Origin: Nitrosovibrio sp. Nv4
GTDB taxonomy: Bacteria; Pseudomonadota; Gammaproteobacteria; Burkholderiales; Nitrosomonadaceae
Length of the DNA: 64,000 nt
NCBI RefSeq assembly: GCF_900215485.1
Contig: NZ_OCMZ01000002.1
Coordinates: 558,001 to 622,000 of the forward strand
Reading direction: 5' to 3'
The position numbers were made by a program, and so were the translations under genes. The number at the start of each line of letters is the position of its first letter. Position 1 is the first letter of the stretch. The notes beneath the pieces were generated by a model that saw only the letters and a program-made list of their open reading frames with translations, had not been told where the DNA came from and ran no database searches. This document shows, one piece after another, positions 1 through 8,003 of this stretch.

Positions 1-365
1 TATTTTGTTGATTCAACAGAACAGCAGCAACATACAGTACTAGACGGTTGGGTCGTAGCCTGACGATCCTCTAGAGCATGAACCGCGGTTGAGAGCGCCT
101 CAACGGAAGCAGCAACTTTCGTTAGTTGCAGCCGAAGATCTATGAATGGTTGGGGAGGGCCATTATCCCCTCCAATCCTCTGTACCGACTTGTCAATCTG
201 TTCCAACTTGTCACCAAAGCGCTCTAGCGTCCGAGGAATGTGATAGGTTGCGTTGACAGAACCAGATGGAATGTCAACGATAGATACGATGGGCGAATGG
301 GGACGGGTGACGCATGCAGAGAGAAACAGCAGCATGGCGACTGGAACGCCTGTCCGTGCTCTCAT
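1..365 (-). CDS. Putative lipoprotein, partial (3' end outside window)
   Basis: An ATG at 363-365, preceded by GGGAGG five bases upstream, opens a frame that stays open for 121 codons and leaves the window at base 1. The N-terminus (MRARTG, then a hydrophobic run ending LSAC) is a lipoprotein signal with Cys18 as the lipidated residue. The mature part has a charged helical stretch (LERFGDKLEQIDKSVQRI) and a second helical segment near residue 75. No family is recognised. A plus-strand frame at 240-452 is its antisense shadow. Confidence 0.6.
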   Translation of the reverse strand, partial: MRARTGVPVAMLLFLSACVTRPHSPIVSIVDIPSGSVNATYHIPRTLERFGDKLEQIDKSVQRIGGDNGPPQPFIDLRLQLTKVAASVEALSTAVHALEDRQATTQPSSTVCCCCSVESTK

Positions 366-560
366 GCAATCCTCCCTATGGTTTTGTTTCTGACGACCCT
401 TTTTGTTATCGGGGAGATTTTTATGCCCCCAACTCAAACACCTGCTTCCTAACTCAGCTTAGCTGATCGTACAACGAAAGCAAACGATTACCTGCATTGA
501 CAACTGCTATGGGTCGCAGTAAACCAGGGTGGGATGGAACATGTAACACTCATGGCTTTG

Positions 561-812
561 TTAGGCATCTCGCGCCTTTTCATTGGCGCTCTTCGCCGTT
601 TTTTCGGTGGCAATCCGTTCCCGCCCGTTGCGAATGACTTCTCCAATGATCTTCTCGACCGCTATCAAGCCATCAACGGCGTCATCTAAAGGCATCTCTC
701 CTCCGCGACTTAATACGAAGGACGCTGCCATATTGTCTCCACCTAAGATGAGTTCGAGCACTATCGAGGTGCTGTCACGAAATGTTGATCCCTGCATTGC
801 CTCAATTGCCAT
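561..812 (-). CDS. Small hypothetical protein, last gene of DUF6338 cassette
   Basis: 83 residues from the ATG at 810-812. A longer in-frame version reaching 938 exists, but it would run through the preceding 49-residue gene in another frame. The chosen start lies one base after that gene's TAA (814-816), which is the arrangement expected for translational coupling. The protein begins MAIEAMQGSTF, has a mixed helical pattern with the segment GGDNMAASFVLSRGGEMP and ends in a charged lysine-rich tail. No signal peptide or membrane segment is seen. Function unknown. Confidence 0.55.
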   Translation of the reverse strand: MAIEAMQGSTFRDSTSIVLELILGGDNMAASFVLSRGGEMPLDDAVDGLIAVEKIIGEVIRNGRERIATEKTAKSANEKARDA

Positions 813-813
813 A

Positions 814-963
814 TTAAATCTTTTTTGGTGGTGGCTGAGGTATTGAAGGTTTCTGCTCATTTGTTGTGGGTTGATGTCCGCCTGTGACACTTCCAGGAAC
901 CGGTTGGTAACCTTTTTTATGGGGTTGATAGCCATCATTAATTGTTTGCTTTTTATCGCTCAT
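814..963 (-). CDS. 49-residue proline/glutamine-rich small protein (GYQP repeats)
   Basis: The ATG (961-963) overlaps the TGA of the upstream DUF6338-like gene as ATGA, so the two are very likely translationally coupled. The peptide starts MSDKKQTINDGYQPHKKGYQP and ends in a PQPPPKK tail. Two GYQP motifs and the low-complexity, disordered composition resemble small proteins I have seen beside DUF6338 genes in other bacteria; that is recollection, not a search result. It has no predicted membrane segment. The frame is too short for usual gene finding, and the ORF 561-938 in a different frame obscures it. Confidence 0.6.
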   Translation of the reverse strand: MSDKKQTINDGYQPHKKGYQPVPGSVTGGHQPTTNEQKPSIPQPPPKKI

Positions 964-1562
964 TGACTACTCTCCTTATAGTGAAAAAATTCAACTGACT
1001 CTATCTCGTGACTGATTAATAACGTGCCTGCTGTATCTACTTTAGGTCGTTCAAAACCACCGTCCGCATTCAGAAGCCAAGTTTCCTCGATATAGATTTG
1101 CTCTTTACATGAACCTGATGAGGCAAATGATTTATAGCCATATTTACCGGCAATTTTCGTTCCATCCTTCATCACGATAATGATCCAATAAGGTATTCGC
1201 TCACCAAAAACATAATCCCACGATCGCTCTATAGGGTGTGGTAGCCATCGCTGTAAACACTTTGATGTCCTAAAAAATTTGAGGATCGCCACCCAGATGA
1301 TAGGTGCGACGAAAAGAACGCATGACCACAACATCACAAATAAAATTGGATGTGATTCCCTTATCCCTGCTTCATTGATGTAGTAGATGAGGGGAAATAG
1401 GATCGCATAGTTCAGGCAGGTATATGCAATCGCGTCAATAATCCGATCTGTTGTTCCTTTCGGTGGAGATAAGAACAAAATTTCGTACGCTTTAAGGCTT
1501 ACGAAGCCAGGAATCACAAATACCAAAAAAAGCACCAGCTTGTTTGCGTCCCAAATATCCAT
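960..1562 (-). CDS. DUF6338-like integral membrane protein
   Basis: 200 residues. The N-terminus (MDIWDANKLVLFLVFVIPGF) is the first of three likely membrane helices (about residues 8-28, 48-65 and 73-95). A cytosolic C-terminal domain of about 100 residues follows, with a motif like DGTKIAGKYGYKSFAS, typical of a small beta-rich domain. The VIPGF start and length fit the DUF6338 family as I remember it. It sits between two 49-residue genes on the same strand and overlaps the downstream one by four bases. The ribosome site before ATG 1562 is weak. Molecular role unknown. Confidence 0.55.
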   Translation of the reverse strand: MDIWDANKLVLFLVFVIPGFVSLKAYEILFLSPPKGTTDRIIDAIAYTCLNYAILFPLIYYINEAGIRESHPILFVMLWSCVLFVAPIIWVAILKFFRTSKCLQRWLPHPIERSWDYVFGERIPYWIIIVMKDGTKIAGKYGYKSFASSGSCKEQIYIEETWLLNADGGFERPKVDTAGTLLISHEIESVEFFHYKESSQ

Positions 1563-1616
1563 GAATTTTTCGTTTTGAGGACGAGGAGATTCCTATCGAT
1601 AGGGCAGCTAGTTAAG

Positions 1617-1766
1617 CTATTTTTTTTTCCTATCCGTAGCTTGCGTAAGAGCAGATGCGGCAACACTTTTCTGCGCTGACGTTGACTTGGGATTTGACAG
1701 AATTTTGCTGGCTTTGGAAGCCACACGAGCTGATGTATGCTCATTAGATTTTTTGGAGGACGTCAT
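1617..1766 (-). CDS. 49-residue small basic protein (SKILSNP / KSVAASALTQ motif)
   Basis: ATG at 1764-1766, stop TAG at 1617-1619. The product begins MTSSKKSNEHTSARVASKAS, contains ILSNPKSTSAQKSVAASALTQ-type residues split by a short turn, and ends DRKKK. This composition (lysine, serine, alanine; two short helices) matches a widespread class of tiny proteins with an ASKxLSNP..SKSVAASALSQ pattern. It lies 54 bases upstream of the DUF6338-like gene on the same strand, so it is probably the first gene of that cassette. An overlapping ORF at 1514-1744 in another frame has no such pattern and is left out. Confidence 0.6.
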   Translation of the reverse strand: MTSSKKSNEHTSARVASKASKILSNPKSTSAQKSVAASALTQATDRKKK

Positions 1767-2021
1767 CTGGACCTTGTTGAAGTAGTGAGGCGATTGTTAT
1801 TAAAGTCTATATATAGTGCCATAAAGGAGGTTATGATACTACATACTGCGTAATAAGGGGACTTAAAGCATTTTTTATTATGGATAATCCAGCGCCCAGT
1901 TACCCCGTGGATTTCGGTGTAAGCGGGACAGCAACGTATGGTAATTCTCGAATTTGTGGATGTGGGAACCGGATAATTCTCAGTGGCTAAAATCCACATC
2001 TCCTTGACCGACATCCACTGA

Positions 2022-2240
2022 GTAATCTTCCTTAGCAATTTCGATCTCAACTTCCCACTCAGCCGGCCAGAGGATATCACAATCCCGGCAGTCATCATTT
2101 ACGCAATATCCGCGGTCGAGTTCATGGAGCAGATCGAGTTCCGCCGAGTAGTTACGATGCCGGATGTCGATGCCACGCTGCTTTCCATATTTGGTCTTGG
2201 GCAGGCCGCCTATCTGGGCAAGAAGACGGCGGGGGAGTGA
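2022..2240 (+). pseudogene. C-terminal remnant of a membrane-associated protein
   Basis: After a TGA at 2019-2021 the plus strand reads about 72 codons to a TGA at 2238-2240. It contains a hydrophobic stretch (IPAVIIYAISAVEFMEQ) followed by MPDVDATLLSIFGLGQAAYL and a short GKKTAGE tail. The DVDATLL..FGLGQAAYLGKK ending is typical of the C-terminus of conserved bacterial membrane proteins of unknown function. No start codon with a ribosome site is seen, so I read this as a broken gene. The opposite strand also has a partly open frame (1763-2098) that I consider antisense. Confidence 0.35.
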
Positions 2241-2437
2241 TAGCTTTCGATAATGAGTTTAACAAGTAATATGCGATTGACTTCCTGTCAAGCTGTCCAA
2301 AGGTCATGATTATTCTCCCCTGCTGATCCAGCCGTGCGGCGTGGCGACGGTCGCACGCGTGGATTCGGTTCAGGCCGAAAATTTGCAGTTATCAGGTCGA
2401 AATCCGGCTTCTGGACATGCCACGGCAATCGAAGAAT

Positions 2438-3040
2438 TCAGGATTTGACGCAGTGTTTGCCATAGGGCGTTCGATCCGAGATGGAATGCTCCTTCAGTAT
2501 GGCTCCTCTGGTCTCCGCGGCCCGCTTCGCTGCTGCTTCAGCATCCTGCTCGCGCCCGACTCCGGAAAGGGCCATGGCGTAATCGTCAAGAACGTTAGCA
2601 TAGAACACGGGTACTCTCCTGGCAGTGATCAGGGGATCCAATTCAGCCAGAACACGTTCAAGATAAGACGCCGCTTCAATGAACTTTCGTTGGTCCAGGT
2701 TTAGGCGCGCCAATTCTGTCAGGGAAAGATAGAATACGCCTCCAGTGTGCTTGTCCAGGTCGTTCGCGAGATTGAGCTGGCGTTCCGCTTCCTCAAAGAA
2801 GCACGTCACGCCGAGGGAGCGGCCATATTCATAGTGGAGAACCGCTTTAAAACGGGGATCGGCCTGGGCAAGATTGGCCTCGGTGAATGCGCGAGCATAA
2901 ATGCGACGCGCTTCATCCCAATCCCCTCCTTCCTGGGCTACCGTTCCATCCCGCATGTATTCACCCGCCGGTTTTTCATCGGCAAAGGCATAGCCTGTCA
3001 GGCTGAGCAAGATAACTGCGCCCGAAATTAATCGTTCCAT
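2438..3040 (-). CDS. Exported TPR-like protein
   Basis: 200 residues from the ATG at 3038-3040, which has GGAG five bases upstream; the longer frame to 3064 lacks this. Residues 1-20 form a Sec signal (MERLISGAVILLSLTGYAFA) with an AFA-D cleavage site. The mature protein has helical pairs with TPR-type spacing: GDWDEARRIYARAF, then FFEEAERQLNLAND, then FIEAASYLERVLAEL, then GREQDAEAAAKRA. It probably acts in the periplasm as a protein-protein scaffold. Stands alone on the minus strand. Confidence 0.65.
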   Translation of the reverse strand: MERLISGAVILLSLTGYAFADEKPAGEYMRDGTVAQEGGDWDEARRIYARAFTEANLAQADPRFKAVLHYEYGRSLGVTCFFEEAERQLNLANDLDKHTGGVFYLSLTELARLNLDQRKFIEAASYLERVLAELDPLITARRVPVFYANVLDDYAMALSGVGREQDAEAAAKRAAETRGAILKEHSISDRTPYGKHCVKS

Positions 3041-3260
3041 ATATTCTCCATATGAATACTGCATGAATAATCCATTTATTTGTCATGGGATACCTGAACT
3101 GCAAATCCTGGAAGTTTCGCACGCGTTAAAAGACTTCGCAACTTGTCGGATTTGTAGCATATGAATTGCCCGGCTTCAGTTAATGTTTCTATGGGGTTTT
3201 AAGTATCTGTACGATGATTTTTACTCGGGCTCCGAAGGCTCTTTAAAACAGAAATTAGAA

Positions 3261-3278
3261 AACCCGCCGAAGCGGGTT
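3261..3278 (-). terminator. Intrinsic terminator below the 3357-4430 pair
   Basis: AACCCGC-CGAA-GCGGGTT forms a perfect 7-bp stem with a tetraloop. On the minus strand it is followed by TTTCTAATTTC, a fair U-tract, so it ends transcription coming from the exported protein at 3357-3827. The same hairpin core recurs at 57683-57706. Confidence 0.65.
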
Positions 3279-3356
3279 GCGATTGTTGCTTGACCGCGTT
3301 GCCTGTATGACCGAGTGGCGGGATTTGAGGAACAAAATCAGGCAATCGCAGTTTTG

Positions 3357-3827
3357 TTATCGTTTGCTTCCTTTATCGTATTCTTGGATCACGCACTTGC
3401 CCATATCGAACGTCAGCCCTTCGCTGCGATAGCCCCAGATAGCCGTGAAGTTGCGGGTATCGTCGGTCTTACTGTTTTCGATCGTCAAAGATACGATTAT
3501 CGGCTCATTACCGGAGTGAGCGGTTGGGATTAACCTGCCAATAACAGTAAGGGTGCGAGCAGTTGGATCTCTGAATACGGTCGCCTTGTCCGCATAGCAA
3601 TTCGTCCACAGGCATGCGGAGATTTCACCCGTTTCCTCATTGTAGGCGAACGACTCCGCATGCTGAAAATCACTGGTTATCTTTTGGCACTGGTCTGCCG
3701 TACACTCATATTTGGTATCCGGCCTGCAATCATATTCCCGGTTTTCGTGCGCGAGACCTGTCGCCGGGTTTAATAACAACGTTAATATTGGCCCCAAGCC
3801 GCACGCGACGACATGCCTCGCTTTCAC
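3357..3827 (-). CDS. Exported hypothetical protein
   Basis: 156 residues with an N-terminal signal peptide (MKARHVVACGLGPILTLLLN, cleavage near GLA-HE). The mature part has six cysteines, including CRPDTKYEC and CLWTNC, suggesting disulfides and a periplasmic location, and a beta-rich C-terminal half (TLTVIGRL, PIIVSLTIE, FTAIWGYR). It starts six bases after the stop of the polysaccharide deacetylase and so forms a two-gene operon with it, ending at the terminator at 3261-3278. No family recognised. Confidence 0.6.
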   Translation of the reverse strand: MKARHVVACGLGPILTLLLNPATGLAHENREYDCRPDTKYECTADQCQKITSDFQHAESFAYNEETGEISACLWTNCYADKATVFRDPTARTLTVIGRLIPTAHSGNEPIIVSLTIENSKTDDTRNFTAIWGYRSEGLTFDMGKCVIQEYDKGSKR

Positions 3828-3833
3828 GACCCG

Positions 3834-4430
3834 TCACGGCTCTGCAATGGCGAATCCCCATTCCCTTAGCTGGGAGATCAAAGCAGGCAGATCTCTCGCC
3901 GTCGCGGACTGCACGTGCATGAGCACATTGAATGAGACCTTCCGCGGTTGTTGCATAAACTGGGTCTCGATATATGCTATCTTGCCCGGCCCTAATCCTT
4001 GAGGAGCTTTCCAGTCCTCGGTATCGATGTCCCATGTCACGATGGTTAGCGACAGCTCCCTGGCCACATCGGCAAGCTCCGGATCGAGATGGCCACGAAA
4101 ACCGCCGGCGCCATAGGGCGGGCGTATCCTGGTCGGCGTTACCCCTGTCGTTTCACGGATAATGTTCTGGGTTTGCTCAAGCTCCCATCGCACGTTCTGC
4201 TCTGTCTCCCTGGCCAGGTTAGGATGGCTCCAGGAATGGTTCTGTATGTCATGCCCCTGACTGACGATCATGCTTGCTGCTCCCGGATATCGCCTGACCT
4301 CATCGCCGAGAACATAAAACTCCGCCAGGATTTCATTTTCCCGGAGCGTCCGCAGGATGCTCTCAAGCGCACTCACGGGCGCCGGACCATCGTCAAACGA
4401 TAGGACTACCGATTTTCCATCGCCTAGCAT
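3834..4430 (-). CDS. Polysaccharide deacetylase (NodB / CE4 family)
   Basis: 198 residues. The CE4 motifs appear in order: SFDDGP (motif 1, first D is the base), HSWSHP (motif 2, the two zinc histidines), RPPYGA (motif 3), a TWDIDTEDW segment (motif 4) and LMHVQ where most members have LLHD (motif 5). It would remove N- or O-acetyl groups from a cell-wall or surface polysaccharide. AGGAG lies just upstream of the ATG. No signal peptide is visible, so it may be cytosolic, or the true start may lie further upstream. It pairs with the exported protein downstream. Confidence 0.8.
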   Translation of the reverse strand: MLGDGKSVVLSFDDGPAPVSALESILRTLRENEILAEFYVLGDEVRRYPGAASMIVSQGHDIQNHSWSHPNLARETEQNVRWELEQTQNIIRETTGVTPTRIRPPYGAGGFRGHLDPELADVARELSLTIVTWDIDTEDWKAPQGLGPGKIAYIETQFMQQPRKVSFNVLMHVQSATARDLPALISQLREWGFAIAEP

Positions 4431-4671
4431 CTCAGGCTCCTAGAAAAATTGGACGATTACCGGCAACCCTGGACTCGCGCCCATTTTCATTTTTCACCCG
4501 ATAAGTCTCAGCTTTTTGCTACTATGTTGTAAGGAAAGAAGGCGCCTTCCTTTAACTATTAGACCAACACTAACCGGTAGTCAAGCCTGGTTGTATTCCA
4601 AGGAAATCGCTGAAAACAGTGCGTACTCGAAATGTTCACATTCACCCGGGCTTTTTATAAGGAAATCTGAC

Positions 4672-5226
4672 ATGAGCAAATATCGAATTGCTGTAGTAGT
4701 TGGCAGCCTTCGCCGTGATTCATTCAACCAGAAGCTGGCTAACGCGCTCATAAAATTGGCCCCGGCGGAGTTTTCCTTCAAGCAAGCACAAATCAGCGAC
4801 CTGCCACTCTATAATCAGGACGACGATGGGAACCAGGCCGAGTCTGTCAAACGGCTGAAGGGTGAAATCACGGGGGCGCAGGGCCTTCTGTTCGTTACAC
4901 CCGAATACAATCGATCCATGCCTGGCGTGCTCAAGAACGCACTCGATCACGCTTCGCGTCCTTACGGTCAAAACGCCTGGGCGGGGAAACCCGGGGGCGT
5001 GATCGGTGCTTCCATTGGTTCCATCGGCACGGCAATAGCGCAACAACATCTGCGCAACTCCCTTGCTTACCTGGACGTCCCAACCCTTGGCCAACCGGAA
5101 GCATTCATTCATGTCAAAGAGGGCTTGTTCGATGAAGCCGGAGGCATCGGCAATGAAGACAGCAGGAAATTCCTGCAGAACTGGATGGACCACTATGTCG
5201 CATGGGTGAAAAAGCACGCTGACTGA
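4672..5226 (+). CDS. NADPH-dependent FMN reductase (chromate/quinone reductase type)
   Basis: 184 residues from the ATG at 4672, preceded by AAGGAAATCTGAC; a 52-residue upstream extension has no start signal. Flavodoxin-like fold: the phosphate loop is VVVGSLRRDSFNQK near residue 8, and the second FMN contact is TPEYNRSMPGVLKNALD near residue 78. Length and motifs match the YieF/ChrR group, which reduces quinones, chromate and azo compounds using FMN and NAD(P)H in the cytosol. Transcribed alone, divergently from the deacetylase gene. Confidence 0.85.
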   Translation: MSKYRIAVVVGSLRRDSFNQKLANALIKLAPAEFSFKQAQISDLPLYNQDDDGNQAESVKRLKGEITGAQGLLFVTPEYNRSMPGVLKNALDHASRPYGQNAWAGKPGGVIGASIGSIGTAIAQQHLRNSLAYLDVPTLGQPEAFIHVKEGLFDEAGGIGNEDSRKFLQNWMDHYVAWVKKHAD

Positions 5227-5299
5227 CAAAGCGACGGTTCACTGACGAACTCGTGCATTATTTCCAACCTGAGCAGCAGACGCACTCGGTATTCCAAAG

Positions 5300-5604
5300 G
5301 TATACGAAGCGAAGGCTTATGGTTCTATGGCTGCAGCAACCGTGGAAGTGGGCCATGTGATTGTGACGGAAGACAGTGGGCGGCGGAGGTGGACTTCCAC
5401 AACCGCAGGCCGCTGTGTTGGAACCGGAGGACGCCTTGCGCTGGATGAACGCGGATACACGGTTGAGGAAGCTCGCACATTGCCCAAAGCAGGTCACTGC
5501 CTACCGACGAATTCATGTGGCGGCGCGTGAGCCGGGTGGTCAACTGCGCCAATCCAGATAACAACAGCAGGGAACTGCTGACACCGACAGGCAAGTCTGC
5601 CTAG
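5300..5604 (+). pseudogene. SRAP (YedK/HMCES-type) peptidase, 3' remnant
   Basis: The stretch reads VEVGHVIVTEDSG, then after frame changes an ending similar to SRVVNCANPDNNSRELLTP, closing at a TAG (5602-5604). This matches the C-terminal third of the SRAP gene at 43468-44100 (VEVGFVIVTEDSG; NRADPSNNSRELLKP). The N-terminal catalytic cysteine part is missing and at least two frameshifts occur, so it is dead. It abuts an inverted copy of the repeat that precedes SRAP genes elsewhere in the window. Confidence 0.6.
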
Positions 5605-5643
5605 AAATCTACTTTGACAGCTTAAACTCCATCACCTAGTTTT
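5605..5643 (-). repeat. Dispersed HAF/SRAP upstream repeat, copy 1 (inverted)
   Basis: On the minus strand it reads AAACTAGGTGATGGAGTTTA followed by AGCTGTCAAAGTAGATTTC. It is close to the sequences at 40671-40708, 43418-43456 and 45511-45550, which lie upstream of HAF and SRAP genes. Here it lies next to the SRAP remnant but in the opposite orientation, implying rearrangement. Confidence 0.6.
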
Positions 5644-5692
5644 AAGTAATGGACTCTTCATTACTTTAAACGCCATCTTATCAGAGAACACA

Positions 5693-5776
5693 ATGATAAG
5701 GTTTTTACTTATGCTAGCCATGCTCCTGAACCTGGGTTCATCGTGCGGGGCAAAAAGGGGGGAATATGACTTTTGA
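5693..5776 (+). CDS. Possible 27-residue lipoprotein-like peptide
   Basis: An ATG at 5693 opens a 27-codon frame (MIRFLLMLAMLLNLGSSCG, then a short charged tail) that overlaps the start of the DUF2267 gene by 11 bases. The hydrophobic start and SSCG resemble an entericidin-size lipoprotein, but the lipobox is imperfect. There is no clear ribosome site. It could be a leader peptide coupling translation to the next gene, or chance. Confidence 0.22.
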   Translation: MIRFLLMLAMLLNLGSSCGAKRGEYDF

Positions 5777-6212
5777 AAAGTATGCTGCTAAAGGAAACGA
5801 GATCGTTAAGCAGATTGCGCAGGCATTGGGAGATCCTGACACTGAGAGAGCAGAAAGTGTATTGAGATCAGTTTTGCATGCGTTAAGGAATGTAATGGTA
5901 CCCGAAGAGGCGGTTCAGTTCATGGGACAACTACCTCTAGTACTAAAGGGAGTGTTTGTTGACGGATGGGATCTTCAGCAGAAAAAGAAGGTGAGGAGTA
6001 TGCAGGAATTTCTGGAAGAGGCGCGGAAAGGCTCCGGTAAAGCAGCAGCTAGAGATTTTGGCAACGACCAGGAAGCAAAGAGAACCATAAAGGAAGTGAT
6101 CAATGTACTGACACGTCATTTCTCTGAGGGCCAGGTGGAACAAACAAAGGATGTTTTCCCCAGGCATTTACAGGAGCTTTTTGAAAGTGCAGCTCAGGAA
6201 AACGATAAGTAA
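5766..6212 (+). CDS. DUF2267 domain protein
   Basis: 148 residues, all helical. The tandem pattern RAESVLRSVLHALRNVMVPEEAVQF...LPLVLKGVFVDGW and the second half IKEVINVLTRHFSEGQVEQTKDVFPRHLQELF are the two halves of the DUF2267 fold, normally 120-150 residues. No catalytic role is known; members are soluble and often linked to stress responses. GGGG-type purine-rich sequence (AAAAAGGGGGGAAT) precedes the ATG. Single gene on the plus strand. Confidence 0.8.
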   Translation: MTFEKYAAKGNEIVKQIAQALGDPDTERAESVLRSVLHALRNVMVPEEAVQFMGQLPLVLKGVFVDGWDLQQKKKVRSMQEFLEEARKGSGKAAARDFGNDQEAKRTIKEVINVLTRHFSEGQVEQTKDVFPRHLQELFESAAQENDK

Positions 6213-6267
6213 AGAGAAATTATCTTTTAATAGTCTCATACCTATTCACATGCATCCCTCTGGTAAA

Positions 6268-6432
6268 TCACGAGGATACGTCCAGAAAACCAGTCGCCAA
6301 CTGATATAGAAGTGGAGGAAAGAAGTTATTCATATCGACAAGCGTGATATGGAAGTCCGCCTAATCGGCTAAATGCTTCACCAGATTCAGCCCTGCAAAG
6401 CCGCCGCCGATTATGACAATTTCTTTTTTCAT
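6268..6432 (-). pseudogene. Type II NADH dehydrogenase (NDH-2), N-terminal remnant
   Basis: The frame begins MKKEIVIIGGGFAGLNLVKH, with the FAD-binding GxGxxG of NDH-2, hits a TAG after residue 23, and continues in the same frame as ADFHITLVDMNNFFPPLLYQ and LATGFLDVSS before a TGA. This is the first 55 residues of a protein normally about 430 long; the rest is absent. It lies just downstream of the alcohol dehydrogenase gene on the same strand. Confidence 0.65.
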
Positions 6433-6464
6433 TTTTTATGCAATAAAAAATGCCCCCATGATGC

Positions 6465-7475
6465 TCAAATATCGAGGCATATCTTGCCGAAATGCCGGTT
6501 GGTTTCCTGATGGCGAAAAGCCTCGACGATTTCCTCCAGCGAAAAATGACGGTCAATTATCGGCCGTAATCCGTTGGCATCGATCGCCCGAATCATTTCC
6601 ATCTGGTGGCGGCGGCTGCCGACCACCAACCCCTGAAGGCGCAACTGCCGTGTCAGCACGGAGAGCAACGGCAGCGTTCCTGTCATACCGGAAAGGATAC
6701 CGATTACTGCGATGTGCCCGCCGATGCGCGCCGCCACCATGGATTGTGCCAGTGTGGCAGGTCCTCCCACTTCGATGACATGATCGACGCCGCGTCCTGC
6801 TGTCAAGCGGCGCACCAGATCGCCCCAGTTTTCATGTTTTCGGTAATTGATCAAGTGGTCTGCGCCCAGCGTTTCCAGCCGCGCAAGTTTCTCGTCGCTG
6901 GAAGAGGTAGCCACCACCGTTGCTCCCGCCATCTTTGCGAATTGCAAAGCGAATACCGAAACTCCGCCGGTTCCCTGAACCAGTACGGTTTCACCCGGCT
7001 TCAATGCGCCATCCACCATTAATGCCCGCCAGGCTGTCAATCCGGCGCAGGTAAGCGTAGCTGCTTCCGCATGGCTAAAACTCTTTGGCGCGGGAGTAAA
7101 TGCGGTCGCCGGCATTGTTACCTGCTCCCTCGCGAAGCCGTCGATGCCGTCGCCTGGTACCGTGCCCATGTCGTCCACCTTGGGTTCTCCTTCCAGCCAG
7201 GCGGGAAAGAAAGTACTGACAACAGGATCGCCTATTGCGAATTCGGTAACTCCTTCACCCACAGCCACGATCTCTCCCGCTCCATCCGACATGGGAATAC
7301 GAGGTACTGTCGGCGCCCACATTCCGCTGACTACCGCATAATCGTGATAGTTAAGCGAGCTCGCCCGGATTCTGACAGTAATCTCGCCTGCTTTCGGTTG
7401 TGATGTTTCGCAAGCGCCCAGTGTTACGCGATCAAAGCCGCCGCCTGGCGCCACATAGATTGCCTTAATGGTCAT
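6465..7475 (-). CDS. NAD(P)-dependent alcohol dehydrogenase / quinone oxidoreductase (MDR)
   Basis: 336 residues, a full-length medium-chain dehydrogenase/reductase. The GroES-like N-terminal domain has SLNYHD where zinc enzymes have a catalytic Cys, and the structural zinc cysteines are absent, so it belongs to the zinc-free group. The Rossmann domain has VLVQGTGGVSVFALQFAKMAG near residue 165 and the typical loop LGADHLINYRKHENWG. Likely oxidises alcohols or reduces enones with NAD(P)H in the cytosol. Single gene; the ATG at 7473-7475 has a GAGAAGAGGAAA ribosome site. Confidence 0.8.
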   Translation of the reverse strand: MTIKAIYVAPGGGFDRVTLGACETSQPKAGEITVRIRASSLNYHDYAVVSGMWAPTVPRIPMSDGAGEIVAVGEGVTEFAIGDPVVSTFFPAWLEGEPKVDDMGTVPGDGIDGFAREQVTMPATAFTPAPKSFSHAEAATLTCAGLTAWRALMVDGALKPGETVLVQGTGGVSVFALQFAKMAGATVVATSSSDEKLARLETLGADHLINYRKHENWGDLVRRLTAGRGVDHVIEVGGPATLAQSMVAARIGGHIAVIGILSGMTGTLPLLSVLTRQLRLQGLVVGSRRHQMEMIRAIDANGLRPIIDRHFSLEEIVEAFRHQETNRHFGKICLDI

Positions 7476-7694
7476 GATTTTCCTCTTCTCTCTGAAATGC
7501 GGACTGGATGACTGTTTGGCTGGCTGGCTGGTTGGAGCCAGGAAGAATATTTAATGTATATACTTAATCCGGTCGCCAATAAATACTACCACTCCGGCGG
7601 AGGCATGTCGTTACTCGCGAGAATGAAGCAATTCTCGCCTATCCAGTCAACAATAGGCTAAGCCATCTTTTTCGATGAATAAGGAAATAGATTC

Positions 7695-8003
7695 ATGGAA
7701 TCCAAACCCATCACCAATACGGCCAATATAATTAATTCTAAAGATTTGTTCGCTCGCATTAAGTGGTTAGAGCAGCAATTGAACTACCGGTGTTCCGATG
7801 AATATTCCGAGGAGCTAAAGGCGCTGAAATCGCTTATGGAGAACGTTGAAGCTATTGCCACGGCTTCAACATACGAACCCGGCTCGGACCTTGTTCGCGA
7901 CAGTTATCTGGAAGAGTACAAGTCGATGGCAGAACCAGACAAAGGAAATGCTCGATTCAATCCCGCCGATTTCGGCGGTGTGGTTTACTGGCTACGACAC
8001 TAA
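7695..8003 (+). CDS. Hypothetical acidic protein with phage-type C-terminal pattern
   Basis: 102 residues. The N-terminal half is a coiled-coil-like helix (LFARIKWLEQQLNYR... EELKALKSLMENVE). The C-terminal half has SDLVRDSYLEEYKSM and ends FGGVVYWLR, resembling small phage/plasmid proteins with an LIRDSYFEEYA ... FDGVTYWVR layout. Compared with that layout, about 25 residues between the two motifs seem missing, so it may be an internally shortened derivative. Ribosome site AAGGAAATAGATTC precedes the ATG. Confidence 0.55.
   Translation: MESKPITNTANIINSKDLFARIKWLEQQLNYRCSDEYSEELKALKSLMENVEAIATASTYEPGSDLVRDSYLEEYKSMAEPDKGNARFNPADFGGVVYWLRH

Noticed and set aside
1763-2098. Minus-strand ORF of 111 codons
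   Set aside because: Overlaps the more convincing plus-strand membrane-protein remnant and the start of the 49-residue gene; no family pattern.
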